Shown: positions 1-7,090 of the stretch, piece by piece
Layout of the letters: every line of letters starts with the position of its first letter
Position numbering within the stretch: position 1 is the stretch's first letter
NCBI GenBank assembly: GCA_050874905.1
Contig: JBNMLP010000025.1
Span: forward strand, 1-31,987
Source: NC2004 sp050874905
Lineage (GTDB): Bacteria; Bacillota; Clostridia; Lachnospirales; Lachnospiraceae
Direction of reading: 5' to 3'
Length of the DNA stretch: 31,987 nucleotides
The notes under the pieces: generated by a model
Database searches by the model: none
The model's input: only the letters and a program-made list of their open reading frames with translations
What the model was told of the DNA's origin: nothing
Position numbers and translations under genes: made by a program

Positions 1-1
1 G

Positions 2-385
2 AATGTAGAGTTTATTACATTGGATAAAAACATTAGCATTGATCTAACTGACAAGGAGTCTAAAGCAGGTACCAATTATATTCTTGCTTTTGATGTGCAG
101 ACCTTTGGTTCTTATCATGTGACACTGACCGGAAGCTCGGAGCTTTCTGAGCTGGCACAGATTCCATGTACGCTCTTTATTCTCGGTACACCGATCACTT
201 CCTTTACGTTTAATGGAACAGGCGGAGAGGATGTTTCTATTACAAAGAAGATTTATTGTCTGGAGCGTTTCAGAGTGATGCGGCTTTATGTAGCAAAAAA
301 TGGAGTAAAGCTTAAGAATATCAAGTTTGAATTGACAGATGAAGTGATTGATCCGAATAAGGATTATTGGATGGAAGATCTGTAA
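2..385 (+). CDS. 3' end of an unrecognised protein (partial)
   Basis: The reading frame is open from base 2, so this is the C-terminal part of a longer gene whose start lies outside the window. An in-frame TTG at 20 has no convincing ribosome site and is unlikely to be the true start. The visible ~128 residues are rich in alternating hydrophobic strands (ILAFDVQTF, YHVTLTG, CTLFILGT, SFTFNGTGG, LKNIKFEL), which suggests a beta-sandwich domain such as the accessory domains at the ends of carbohydrate-active or surface enzymes. No catalytic motif, membrane segment or sorting signal is present in this fragment. It ends in an acidic tail (DYWMEDL) and is followed by a terminator-like hairpin. I do not recognise the family; the fold statement is inference from the strand pattern. 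Confidence 0.6.
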   Translation, partial: NVEFITLDKNISIDLTDKESKAGTNYILAFDVQTFGSYHVTLTGSSELSELAQIPCTLFILGTPITSFTFNGTGGEDVSITKKIYCLERFRVMRLYVAKNGVKLKNIKFELTDEVIDPNKDYWMEDL

Positions 386-420
386 AAATAAGAAACTTCT
401 TTAAAAATGAAAGTATAGAA

Positions 421-457
421 AAAAGCATTTATCCGGGAAAGGATCGATGCTTTTTTC
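421..457 (+). terminator. Rho-independent terminator of the first gene
   Basis: A 9-bp stem (AAAAAGCAT with ATGCTTTTT), with an inner ATCC/GGAT pairing, runs straight into a T-run about 35 bases after the stop codon at 385. Confidence 0.7.
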
Positions 458-476
458 ATGTTTGCTACAGCACAGA

Positions 477-520
477 AAAAAAGGTTATACACATCTATGC
501 ACATAAATGTGTATAACCTT
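477..520 (-). terminator. Terminator of the ferredoxin gene
   Basis: A 14-bp perfect stem (AAGGTTATACACAT at 481-494 with its complement at 507-520). On the minus strand it is followed by a run of six T. It lies just beyond the ferredoxin stop codon and faces the + strand terminator at 421-457, so the two genes converge on back-to-back terminators. Confidence 0.75.
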
Positions 521-545
521 CTTAAAAATCTTGCTTTCTGTGTGA

Positions 546-716
546 TTACTCTTCAGAAATGACACCTGTAGGACAAGTACCTGCACAAGCTCCACAAGAA
601 ATGCAGCTATCTGCATCAATTTCGAACTTGCCATCTCCCTCAGAAATAGCTCCTACAGGACAAGCACCTGCACAAGCTCCGCAAGATACACAACCATCGT
701 TAATTACGTATGCCAT
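546..716 (-). CDS. 2[4Fe-4S] clostridial-type ferredoxin
   Basis: A 56-residue protein beginning MAYVINDGCVSCGACAGACP. It has two copies of the CxxCxxCxxxCP cluster motif (CVSCGACAGACP and CISCGACAGTCP), arranged as in the small clostridial ferredoxins, with the usual length of about 55 residues. Each half would hold one [4Fe-4S] cluster, making it a soluble low-potential electron carrier. The start is supported by AGGAGGT at 724-730, eight bases before the ATG, and the gene ends just before its own terminator. It lies downstream of the PFL-activating enzyme on the same strand. Radical-SAM activases need a low-potential one-electron donor, so this ferredoxin is a plausible donor for PflA; that link is inferred from position. 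The two halves are near repeats at DNA level too. Confidence 0.93.
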   Translation of the reverse strand: MAYVINDGCVSCGACAGACPVGAISEGDGKFEIDADSCISCGACAGTCPTGVISEE

Positions 717-863
717 GGTAATTACCTCCTTTTATATTACTTCCTATGCCTGACCAACATCGTTAGTCATTTAACAATCTAATTGTACTCCAAAAACCCA
801 GTAATAGCAAGCTTTTTTACGACAAAAACGCTGGTAAATCAGAGAAAAAATGTCAATAAGAAA

Positions 864-1613
864 TTATTGCTCATCTTTTACTTTGTGGTATGCTGCACGG
901 ACAATTTCTCTTGCTGCATGTCCCTGTTCTTTTGTAAGGGCAGGAACACCTTTTAATGGATAGTCGATACCCAGATTTTCATATTTGACAACACCCATCG
1001 TATGATATGGAAGGATATCCAATGCTTTTATGTTATTTAACGTGCCGAGAAACTCTCCTAATTTAGTCAGATACTCTTCGTTATCAGTAATTCCCGGTAC
1101 AACAACGTGACGGATCCAAACTGGAATGTTGTTACGGTCCAGATATCTTGCAAATGCCAGAATCTGGTCGTTTGGCTGGCTGGTAAGCTCTTTGTGTTTC
1201 TCTGGATCAATGTGTTTAATATCAAGCAATACCAGATCAACAGACTGGATCAGGCGATCAAATTTCTTCATCAGTGCTTCATTTTTTTCATTGTAAATAA
1301 TGCCAGATGTATCCAGTGCGGTGTGTATGCCATGTGCTTTTGCCTTTTCAAATAACTCTGTTAAGAAGTCAATCTGCAGCAGTGGTTCCCCGCCTGTTAC
1401 AGTCATGCCGCCATTTTTATAAAATTCTTTGTATCCTTCATAGTCTTTTATAATTTCATCGGTATCCATCTGATTGCCGACGTTTGGGGTCCAGGTGTCC
1501 GGATTATGGCAATATTTGCAGCGCATAGGACAACCCTGTACAAATACGACGTAACGTGTTCCTGGTCCATCTACCGTTCCAAAGGTTTCGATTGAATGAA
1601 CATATCCTTTCAT
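864..1613 (-). CDS. pflA: Pyruvate formate-lyase activating enzyme (radical SAM)
   Basis: A 249-residue radical-SAM protein, the usual length of PFL activases. It installs the glycyl radical on PFL by reductive cleavage of S-adenosylmethionine. The N-terminus shows FGTVDGPGTRYVVF followed by the cluster motif CPMRCKYC (CxxxCxxC) and HNPDTW, the typical activase signature. MTVTGGEPLLQ (the GGEP motif that contacts SAM) lies near residue 70, and WIRHVVVPG further on is also typical. The start ATG is preceded by AAGGAGG. It lies downstream of the glycyl-radical subunit gene on the same strand but beyond a strong hairpin at 1711-1741, so it is probably expressed partly by read-through or from its own promoter. 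With PFL supplied as separate polypeptides, its substrate would be the 80-residue protein encoded at 1766-2008. Confidence 0.95.
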   Translation of the reverse strand: MKGYVHSIETFGTVDGPGTRYVVFVQGCPMRCKYCHNPDTWTPNVGNQMDTDEIIKDYEGYKEFYKNGGMTVTGGEPLLQIDFLTELFEKAKAHGIHTALDTSGIIYNEKNEALMKKFDRLIQSVDLVLLDIKHIDPEKHKELTSQPNDQILAFARYLDRNNIPVWIRHVVVPGITDNEEYLTKLGEFLGTLNNIKALDILPYHTMGVVKYENLGIDYPLKGVPALTKEQGHAAREIVRAAYHKVKDEQ

Positions 1614-1710
1614 AGTAAGTCCTCCTTATATAATATCTTATAGTAAGTATGAAGTAATTTTAATAAACTCATACCTGAAAAAAAGTCTTTTCTCACGTAT
1701 CGGTTTATTA

Positions 1711-1741
1711 AAAAAGCGGAAGAAGAGCTTGCTTCTTCCGC
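1711..1741 (-). terminator. Terminator after the glycyl-radical subunit gene
   Basis: A perfect 10-bp stem (GCGGAAGAAG at 1716-1725 with CTTCTTCCGC at 1732-1741, six-base loop) is followed on the minus strand by TTTTTTAATAA. It separates the PFL genes from pflA and would let the structural subunits be made in excess over the activase. Confidence 0.8.
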
Positions 1742-1765
1742 TGATTTTTATTCTTTTGGCAGGGA

Positions 1766-2008
1766 TTACATAGACTCGTGGAATGTACGAGAGATAACGT
1801 CATCCTGCTGCTCCTTTGTTAACTTGATGAAGTTAACAGCGTATCCAGATACACGGATTGTTAACTGAGGATAGTTCTCAGGATGCTTCTGAGCATCTAA
1901 TAATGTGTCTCTGTTTAATACGTTAACGTTAAGATGATATCCACCTTTCTCGGTGTAACCATCTAACATATTTACTAAGTTATCGATCTGATTAGCAGTT
2001 GCTTCCAT
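1766..2008 (-). CDS. Stand-alone PFL glycyl-radical domain (small subunit)
   Basis: An 80-residue protein that corresponds to the last ~80 residues of ordinary one-piece PFL. It contains the glycyl-radical loop IRVSGYAVNF, with the radical glycine at residue 55, preceded by YPQLT and followed by LTKEQQDDVISRTFHESM, all highly similar to the C-terminus of E. coli PflB. The N-terminal part (NMLDGYTEKGGYHLNVNVLNRDTLLDA) also matches the segment just before the loop. The gene has its own AGGAGGT site seven bases before ATG, so it is a deliberate gene and not a broken end. The large catalytic gene (2268-4295) stops where this domain should begin, so the two proteins presumably assemble into active PFL. 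It could also work like GrcA/YfiD, the spare glycyl domain that repairs oxygen-damaged PFL, but here the large subunit has no such domain of its own. Confidence 0.93.
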   Translation of the reverse strand: MEATANQIDNLVNMLDGYTEKGGYHLNVNVLNRDTLLDAQKHPENYPQLTIRVSGYAVNFIKLTKEQQDDVISRTFHESM

Positions 2009-2032
2009 CTTAAATACCTCCTGTTAGTTTTA

Positions 2033-2254
2033 TTATTGTTGTTCCTCTGTATGAAGATCGTCTACTCCTTCCATTAAGGTTGGAACAGAACAAGCGAGAT
2101 TCTTGGCACAATCAATGCAGCCAAGCTCTTCCACTTCTTTTACTGTAGAGGAGGGATCATCAAACTCTACATTCATATGACCGCCTCCTCGTGCCATAAA
2201 TCCGTCTAACATTGCAACAACATCGTTAATCTGTTGATTGGTTGTATCAGACAT
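2033..2254 (-). CDS. Glycyl-domain-like small protein with CxxCx5C motif, unknown role
   Basis: A 73-residue protein encoded between the PFL large subunit (13-base gap) and the glycyl-radical subunit (24-base gap). Its first ~35 residues (NQQINDVVAMLDGFMARGGGHMNV) align with the start of the 80-residue subunit (ANQIDNLVNMLDGYTEKGGYHLNV). The glycyl-radical loop is absent; in its place are three cysteines (C46, C49, C55) in the stretch ELGCIDCAKNLACSV, then an acidic tail. It therefore looks like a paralogue of the glycyl domain that exchanged the radical loop for a possible metal or redox centre. It cannot carry the radical. A role as assembly factor, placeholder, oxygen sensor or protector of the large subunit is possible but not shown. 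Its ribosome site (AGGAAGTGAG) is weaker than that of the next gene. No family name is recognised. Confidence 0.8.
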   Translation of the reverse strand: MSDTTNQQINDVVAMLDGFMARGGGHMNVEFDDPSSTVKEVEELGCIDCAKNLACSVPTLMEGVDDLHTEEQQ

Positions 2255-2267
2255 GATTTCTCACTTC

Positions 2268-4295
2268 CTATAAATCGCCAGCGATCACAGTATCTTTACC
2301 AAGTGCGTTTGGAACGATGGTAAATGTATTAGAAATACCATCCTGTGCATCCTTGTAAGGAAGCTTAGCAACAGAAGATAAGGATGCAATTGCACCATGA
2401 GAATCTCTTCCGTGCATTGGGTTAGCACCTGGAGCTAAAGGCTGTCCATGCTTACGTCCACATGGAGTATCACCAGTGTTCTTACCATAAGTTACGTTAG
2501 ATGTGATTGTTAATACAGACATTGAAGGTACACCGTTACGATATACATGATGAGATCTTAACTCGTTCATGAAGAATGTAACTAACTCTACAGCAATGCT
2601 GTCTACACGATCATCATTGTTACCATATTTAGGGAAATCTCCCTCTACTTCGTAAGAAGTAACGATACCATCCTCATCACGGATTGCTTTAACCTTTGCG
2701 TACTTGATAGCAGATAAAGAATCAGCTACACAAGAAAGTCCAGCAATACCGGTTGCGAAGTATCTCTTTACATCTCTGTCATGTAAAGCCATCTGAATTC
2801 TCTCGTATGCATACTTGTCATGCATGTAGTGGATGATGTTCAATGCGCTTACATAAACACCAGCTAACCACTTGATCATTGTCTTATACTTGTCAATAAC
2901 CTCATCGTAGTCTAAGTACTCAGAAGTGATTGGACGGTAAGCAGGTCCTACCTGAACCTTTGTTAACTCATCGACACCACCGTTGATTGCGTATAACAGA
3001 CACTTAGCAAGGTTTGCACGAGCTCCGAAGAACTGCATATCCTTACCGATTCTCATAGAAGATACACAACAAGCGATACCGTAGTCATCACCATGAACAG
3101 GTCTCATTAACTCATCGTTCTCGTACTGGATAGAAGATGACTTGATAGACATCTTAGCACAGAACTTCTTCCATCCTTCTGGAAGACGGTTAGACCAAAG
3201 TACAGTTAAGTTTGGCTCTGGAGCTGCACCTAAGTTGTTCAGAGTATTTAAGTAACGGAAGCTCATCTTAGAAACTAAGGTACGTCCGTCAACACCCATA
3301 CCACCTAATGACTCAGTTACCCAAACCGGATCACCAGCGAAGATTGAGTTGTACTCAGGAGTACGAGCGAATTTTACGCAACGTAACTTCATGATGAAGT
3401 GATCGATGAATTCCTGGATCTGCTCCTCTGTGAAAGTACCGTTCTTTAAGTCACGCTCAGCGTAAACATCTAAGAATGTAGCAGTACGTCCCAGAGACAT
3501 AGCAGCACCGTTCTGCTCTTTAACAGCACCTAAGTAACCGAAGTATAAGAACTGGATAGCTTCCTGTACGTTTTTAGCAGGTTTTGAAATATCAAAGCCG
3601 TAAGAAGCAGCCATCTTTGTTAACTCCTGTAAAGCACGGATCTGCTCAGAGATCTCTTCTTTACCACGGATTACATCGTCTGTATAAACAGTACCGAAAG
3701 ACTCTTTCTGAGCTTTCTTGTCTTCGATCAGGTAATCAGTTCCGTATAAGGCTACACGACGGTAGTCACCAATGATACGTCCACGTCCGTATGCATCTGG
3801 AAGACCAGTGATGATGTGATTAGAACGGCATCTTCTGATCTCTGGATCGTAAACATCAAATACACCAGCATTGTGTGTCTTTCTGTGAGTTGTGAAGAAC
3901 TCAACGATCTCAGGATCTACAGTGTAACCATTGTCCTCGCAAGCCTTAACTGCCATACGAACACCACCGTAGATGTTCATACCTCTCTTGAAAGGTTTGT
4001 CAGTCTGGAATCCAACGATCGTCTCTTTGGACTTGTCAAGATATCCAGGACCATGAGAAGTCAAAGTAGAAACTACTTTGGTATCCATATCTAATACACC
4101 GCCGGCTTCTCTTTCTTTCTTAGAAAGATCTAAAACCATCTGCCATAAATCTTTTGTGTTCTGAGTAGGTCCCTGTAAGAATGAGTCGTCACCCTCATAT
4201 GGAGTGTAGTTGTGCTGAATGAAATCTCTTGTGTTGATGTCACGCATCCACTGACCGGCTTCAAAACCGTTCCACGCATCTGAATTCATTTTCAT
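2268..4295 (-). CDS. pflB: Pyruvate formate-lyase large subunit lacking the glycyl-radical domain
   Basis: A 675-residue protein closely similar to formate C-acetyltransferase, which converts pyruvate and CoA to acetyl-CoA and formate. It starts MKMNSDAWNGFEAGQWMRDI, has the family motifs GLPDAYGRGRIIGDYRRVALYG and the catalytic Cys-Cys pair in DDYGIACCVSSMRIG (C409-C410, equivalent to C418/C419 of E. coli). It ends KLPYKDAQDGISNTFTIVPNALGKD plus six residues, exactly before the glycyl-radical domain, about 80 residues short of the normal length. That domain is a separate gene at 1766-2008. The start was chosen at 4295 because AAGGAGG lies ten bases upstream; an in-frame ATG at 4499 would add 68 residues with no PFL similarity. 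The gene is likely transcribed from a promoter near 4519-4547 with a ~215-base leader. Confidence 0.94.
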   Translation of the reverse strand: MKMNSDAWNGFEAGQWMRDINTRDFIQHNYTPYEGDDSFLQGPTQNTKDLWQMVLDLSKKEREAGGVLDMDTKVVSTLTSHGPGYLDKSKETIVGFQTDKPFKRGMNIYGGVRMAVKACEDNGYTVDPEIVEFFTTHRKTHNAGVFDVYDPEIRRCRSNHIITGLPDAYGRGRIIGDYRRVALYGTDYLIEDKKAQKESFGTVYTDDVIRGKEEISEQIRALQELTKMAASYGFDISKPAKNVQEAIQFLYFGYLGAVKEQNGAAMSLGRTATFLDVYAERDLKNGTFTEEQIQEFIDHFIMKLRCVKFARTPEYNSIFAGDPVWVTESLGGMGVDGRTLVSKMSFRYLNTLNNLGAAPEPNLTVLWSNRLPEGWKKFCAKMSIKSSSIQYENDELMRPVHGDDYGIACCVSSMRIGKDMQFFGARANLAKCLLYAINGGVDELTKVQVGPAYRPITSEYLDYDEVIDKYKTMIKWLAGVYVSALNIIHYMHDKYAYERIQMALHDRDVKRYFATGIAGLSCVADSLSAIKYAKVKAIRDEDGIVTSYEVEGDFPKYGNNDDRVDSIAVELVTFFMNELRSHHVYRNGVPSMSVLTITSNVTYGKNTGDTPCGRKHGQPLAPGANPMHGRDSHGAIASLSSVAKLPYKDAQDGISNTFTIVPNALGKDTVIAGDL

Positions 4296-4518
4296 TTTAA
4301 AAATTCCTCCTTGTAAATTATTTAATTTTTTTGTATAAAGACATAAATAACGTCTTTTGACTATACCAGAATTATAGTTGAATACTGTATACACGTCAAT
4401 CTGATTTTCCCAAATTTCTTGTACTTTATTTGGTACAATCCCTTGAAATATAAGGTATTGCGGTAAATTCTGGAAAGGATAGCCACACTTGTTATGCATG
4501 TCCTTAAAACTACCTTAT

Positions 4519-4547
4519 ATTATAGCAAAAATGGTTGAAGTTGTCAT
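4519..4547 (-). promoter_or_regulatory. Promoter for the PFL operon
   Basis: On the minus strand ATGACA (4542-4547) is followed, 17 bases on, by a perfect TATAAT (4519-4524). Transcription would begin near 4512, leaving an untranslated leader of roughly 215 bases. That leader contains small inverted repeats such as TTGTAC/GTACAA at 4419-4438 that could bind a regulator. Confidence 0.6.
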
Positions 4548-4580
4548 TGCCATTTCGTACTTTTTTCACATTTATTATGC

Positions 4581-4609
4581 TTGAAATTATGATAGGTGCG
4601 TATTATAAT
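4581..4609 (+). promoter_or_regulatory. Promoter for the DUF1858 gene
   Basis: TTGAAA (4581-4586), a 17-base spacer and TATAAT (4604-4609). It is divergent from the PFL promoter, with the two -35 boxes about 34 bases apart, so both could share a control region. Confidence 0.7.
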
Positions 4610-4667
4610 AGTGTGACTAAGAATGATCAAAAATTATATTCCATTTATTGAAGGAGGAACATATACT

Positions 4668-4883
4668 ATGGTTAAGATCACGAAGGATATGATTATTTCA
4701 GATATTTTAGCAATTCATCCGGGTAATGCAGCAATTCTTATGGCTTCCGGCATGGGATGTATCGGGTGCCCGGCTTCTCAGGGAGAGTCTTTGGAGGAAG
4801 CTGCTGCAGTACACGGAATGGATGCAGACATTCTGGTAGAAGATCTCAACAAGTTTTTGGAGAACGAAAACGCAAACGCATAA
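4668..4883 (+). CDS. DUF1858 / hybrid-cluster-associated redox disulfide protein
   Basis: A 71-residue protein of the DUF1858 family. It starts MVKITKDMIISDILAIHPG and has the conserved segment MASGMGCIGCPASQGESLEEAA with a CxxC pair, followed by HGMDADILVEDLNKFL. Members are small cytoplasmic proteins of unknown exact function, named for genomic association with the hybrid-cluster protein and thought to use the CxxC pair in redox chemistry. The start at 4668 is chosen because AAGGAGG lies eleven bases upstream; an earlier in-frame ATG at 4623 lacks a site. It is transcribed divergently from the PFL operon, which is consistent with anaerobic redox metabolism. Its GCIGC motif loosely resembles GCIDC in the small protein at 2033-2254, which may be chance. 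Confidence 0.85.
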   Translation: MVKITKDMIISDILAIHPGNAAILMASGMGCIGCPASQGESLEEAAAVHGMDADILVEDLNKFLENENANA

Positions 4884-4926
4884 TCTTCTATCAGAGCTAT
4901 TCTAGAAAGTGAAGGGATGATGTGTC

Positions 4927-5730
4927 ATGAAGATAGAGAAATTAAGTGAAAATAAGATAAAATGCACATTGAACCGCGATGATTTGGATAGCCGTGACAT
5001 CATGCTTACGGAGTTTGCTTATGGTTCGGAAAAAGCCAGAGCATTTTTCCGCGATCTGATGATTCAGGCAGAGGAAGAGGTTGGATTTGAAGCAGAGGAC
5101 ATTCCCCTTATGATCGAGGCGGTTCCGGTGAGCCAGGACTGTATCGTGTTATTTGTGACGAAGGTATCAGATCCGGAGGAGCTGGATACCAGATTTTCAC
5201 GATTTACACAGGGGAAAGAGGAAGATTCTGATGAGTACGATGAAGAACAGGACTTTGACGAGGATTCCGCAGAGGGGCTTTATCATGCGGTAAAGGATGC
5301 CGTGAAATCTGCGATGGAGGGTATCTCACAGGCAGCACAGGAAGCAGCCGATGATACATTTATTCCACTCAATGAATCCATTGAGAAGGTGGAAAAAGAC
5401 GGAACCAAGCGTGTAGAAGCAGAGGAGAAACCGAAGGTTCATACAGCGATCTATACATTTTCCCAGTTGGATGATGTGTGTCTGGTCGCCTCCTATCTGC
5501 AAGGTGAGTACCACGGAGACAATACACTTTACAAAGACATGGTTGGCGGGGAATATACGCTGATCTTGAGCAGTGGCGGCGAGAAACCGGAGAATTTTAC
5601 CAAGGTGCTCAACCGCATTTCCGAGTATGGAATAAGAAAACGCTGCACCTATGCGACGCAGGCGTATTATGAGGAGCATGATATGTGTGTGATCCGCTCT
5701 AATGCACTGCAGACTTTGGCAGGTTTATAA
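4927..5730 (+). CDS. mecA: MecA-family adaptor protein
   Basis: A 267-residue protein of the MecA/YpbH family, adaptors that deliver substrates to the ClpC AAA+ protease. The N-terminal domain (MKIEKLSENKIKCTLNRDDLDSRDI, then FFRDLMIQAEEEVGFE and PLMIEAVPVSQDCIVLFVTKV) is the substrate-recognition part. A strongly acidic linker (about residues 100-120, DSDEYDEEQDFDEDS) joins it to the C-terminal ClpC-binding domain (YTFSQLDDVCLVASYL through EHDMCVIRSNALQTLAGL). The length is somewhat above the ~220 residues of the Bacillus protein because of the linker. It follows the DUF1858 gene by 43 bases in the same direction and is closed by a clear terminator. In this lineage it more likely controls regulated proteolysis in general than competence specifically. 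Confidence 0.88.
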   Translation: MKIEKLSENKIKCTLNRDDLDSRDIMLTEFAYGSEKARAFFRDLMIQAEEEVGFEAEDIPLMIEAVPVSQDCIVLFVTKVSDPEELDTRFSRFTQGKEEDSDEYDEEQDFDEDSAEGLYHAVKDAVKSAMEGISQAAQEAADDTFIPLNESIEKVEKDGTKRVEAEEKPKVHTAIYTFSQLDDVCLVASYLQGEYHGDNTLYKDMVGGEYTLILSSGGEKPENFTKVLNRISEYGIRKRCTYATQAYYEEHDMCVIRSNALQTLAGL

Positions 5731-5753
5731 TCCGCTTAAAAAAATGATTAAGG

Positions 5754-5794
5754 ATACCGATTTTTTACTGTTGTAGAAAATCGGTATTTTTTTT
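5754..5794 (+). terminator. Terminator after mecA
   Basis: An 11-bp perfect stem (ATACCGATTTT with AAAATCGGTAT) with a twelve-base loop and a following run of T, 24 bases after the mecA stop codon. Confidence 0.85.
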
Positions 5795-5799
5795 GCAGA

Positions 5800-6330
5800 T
5801 TTATAAAAAAACTGGTTTGGTCAGAAGAAGAGAAAGAAAGGAAAATGAGACATGCCAGAAGATCAAAAATGTCGAAGATCAAATAGATCCGACCGTATGT
5901 TATGTCGAAGAGTCGATTTGACAACCGGGAGGAGTAAGAAATGACAACGAATAAGTTTTAGACGGAAAAGAGAAGGACTGGTAAAGTTAGGATAACAGAT
6001 TTTCACGAAAATTTAAGCAACCCGAAAACACATTCTTCTGGAGAGGAGAATGATCATGCACAGATATGTAACTGTGGTTTGGAAGAAGCGGTAAGAATGT
6101 GAAAATCTGATGCCACGATGATTATTATCACACGATGTCATGACAAGAAGGATCGTCGTTGCGGGCATCTTTGAAAAACGTGGACAAACAAATAGGAGGT
6201 GATAGATAAAGTCACAATTACATGTTATATGATCTTTACGTTTCACAGTAAAAGGAGAGAGATGTTTCACATGACCCACAAATATTTTCCTTTATAATGA
6301 AACAAAAAAGAAAGTTTATCCTTGTGTTTC
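5800..6330. other. ~530-base region without a convincing gene
   Basis: The plus strand is unusually purine-rich and shows several ribosome-site-like stretches (GGGAGGAG near 5930, GGAGAGGAG near 6040, AGGAGGTGA near 6196) in front of only very short reading frames, for example MPEDQKCRRSNRSDRMLCRR (30 codons from 5852) and MHRYVTVVWKKR. An 11-base inverted repeat, CAGATTTTCAC at 5996-6006 and GTGAAAATCTG at 6099-6109, encloses 92 bases. This could be a decayed gene, a structured RNA, or a set of tiny genes. I see no known RNA family. An 88-codon minus-strand frame here is not convincing. Confidence 0.35.
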
Positions 6331-6352
6331 ATGCCGCCGTAAAAGGCGGCAT
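6331..6352 (-). terminator. Hairpin after the amidase gene
   Basis: An 8-bp GC-rich stem (ATGCCGCC/GGCGGCAT, six-base loop) begins four bases past the amidase stop codon. On the minus strand it is not followed directly by a T-run, so termination is likely but not certain. Confidence 0.5.
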
Positions 6353-6355
6353 ATT

Positions 6356-7051
6356 CTACTTGTTCTGATAGAGATAATTAAGAATTCCGGTAACAATGGC
6401 TTTTGCCATTTTCTCCTGATATGCAGGCGCATTCAGATTGGAACATTCCTCCTCGTTAGAAAGAAAACCACATTCGCAGATCACCACCGGGCTGACCGCA
6501 GATTTTAAAACATAATAGGTGCTGTTTGCCTTGATCTGTCGTTTGTTACGGGTATCAAGAGAAGCGATCGACTGCTGCAGGCACTCTGCAAGCTGTTTGC
6601 CCTGTTCTGATCCTTCATAATAAAAAACCTGTCCGCCGAAGATGGAAGAATCCGGATAGCTGTTTTGATGAATACTGACAACCAAAGCAGGATCAGTCTG
6701 TTCAAATAGTTCCCGCCGCCGGATCAGATCAGATTTTTTCTTGTTTTGATCCGAAGCATTGGAAAGATCTGTATCTGTGTTTCTGGTCATGACAACATTG
6801 ATATGCTGTTTTTTCAGTAGCTTTTCCACTAACAGACTGATACTAAGATTGATGTCTTTTTCCTCCTCCCCATGTACACCGATCTTACCGGGGTCACTTC
6901 CTCCGTGTCCGGCATCGATCACAACTGTAACAGGAGGATCCGCCTTGCTTAAAGCAGCCAGGAAAAGCTGGTCTCTCTGCCTCACAACAGTAATAACCAG
7001 CAAAACAAAAAAACTGATACCTAAGATCCAAAACTCTTTCTGCATTTTCAT
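6356..7051 (-). CDS. cwlD: CwlD-like N-acetylmuramoyl-L-alanine amidase
   Basis: A 231-residue member of the Amidase_3 family, zinc enzymes that cleave the amide between N-acetylmuramic acid and the stem peptide. An N-terminal membrane segment (residues about 8-25, FWILGISFFVLLVITVV) would anchor it outside the cell membrane. The catalytic domain shows VVIDAGHGGSDPG (zinc His), a conserved Glu in GVHGEEEKDINL, VSIHQNSY (second zinc His) and VVICECGFLSNEEE (catalytic Glu). Size and organisation match CwlD, the germination-specific amidase needed for muramic-lactam formation in the spore cortex, which implies a spore-forming lineage. The start at 7051 follows AGAGGTGATC; the earlier ATG at 7072 lies upstream of that site. 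Symbol cwlD is by similarity. Confidence 0.8.
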   Translation of the reverse strand: MKMQKEFWILGISFFVLLVITVVRQRDQLFLAALSKADPPVTVVIDAGHGGSDPGKIGVHGEEEKDINLSISLLVEKLLKKQHINVVMTRNTDTDLSNASDQNKKKSDLIRRRELFEQTDPALVVSIHQNSYPDSSIFGGQVFYYEGSEQGKQLAECLQQSIASLDTRNKRQIKANSTYYVLKSAVSPVVICECGFLSNEEECSNLNAPAYQEKMAKAIVTGILNYLYQNK

Positions 7052-7090
7052 AAGATCACCTCTTTCCTCCACATAAGAAGTCTGCCAATC

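Noticed and set aside
559..753. Plus-strand 64-codon frame rich in PAQAPQ
   Set aside because: It is the complement of the two Cys-rich motifs of the minus-strand ferredoxin, which has a strong ribosome site and clear family match.
1766..2300. PFL split caused by a frameshift or sequencing error
   Set aside because: The two PFL parts are separated by a complete third gene, and all three have their own start codons and ribosome sites.
4296..4499. 68-residue N-terminal extension of the PFL large subunit
   Set aside because: No ribosome site, no similarity to PFL, and it crosses the likely leader; AAGGAGG marks the start at 4295.
6013..6279. 88-codon minus-strand frame
   Set aside because: GTG start with weak site, composition unlike neighbouring proteins, no recognisable motif.
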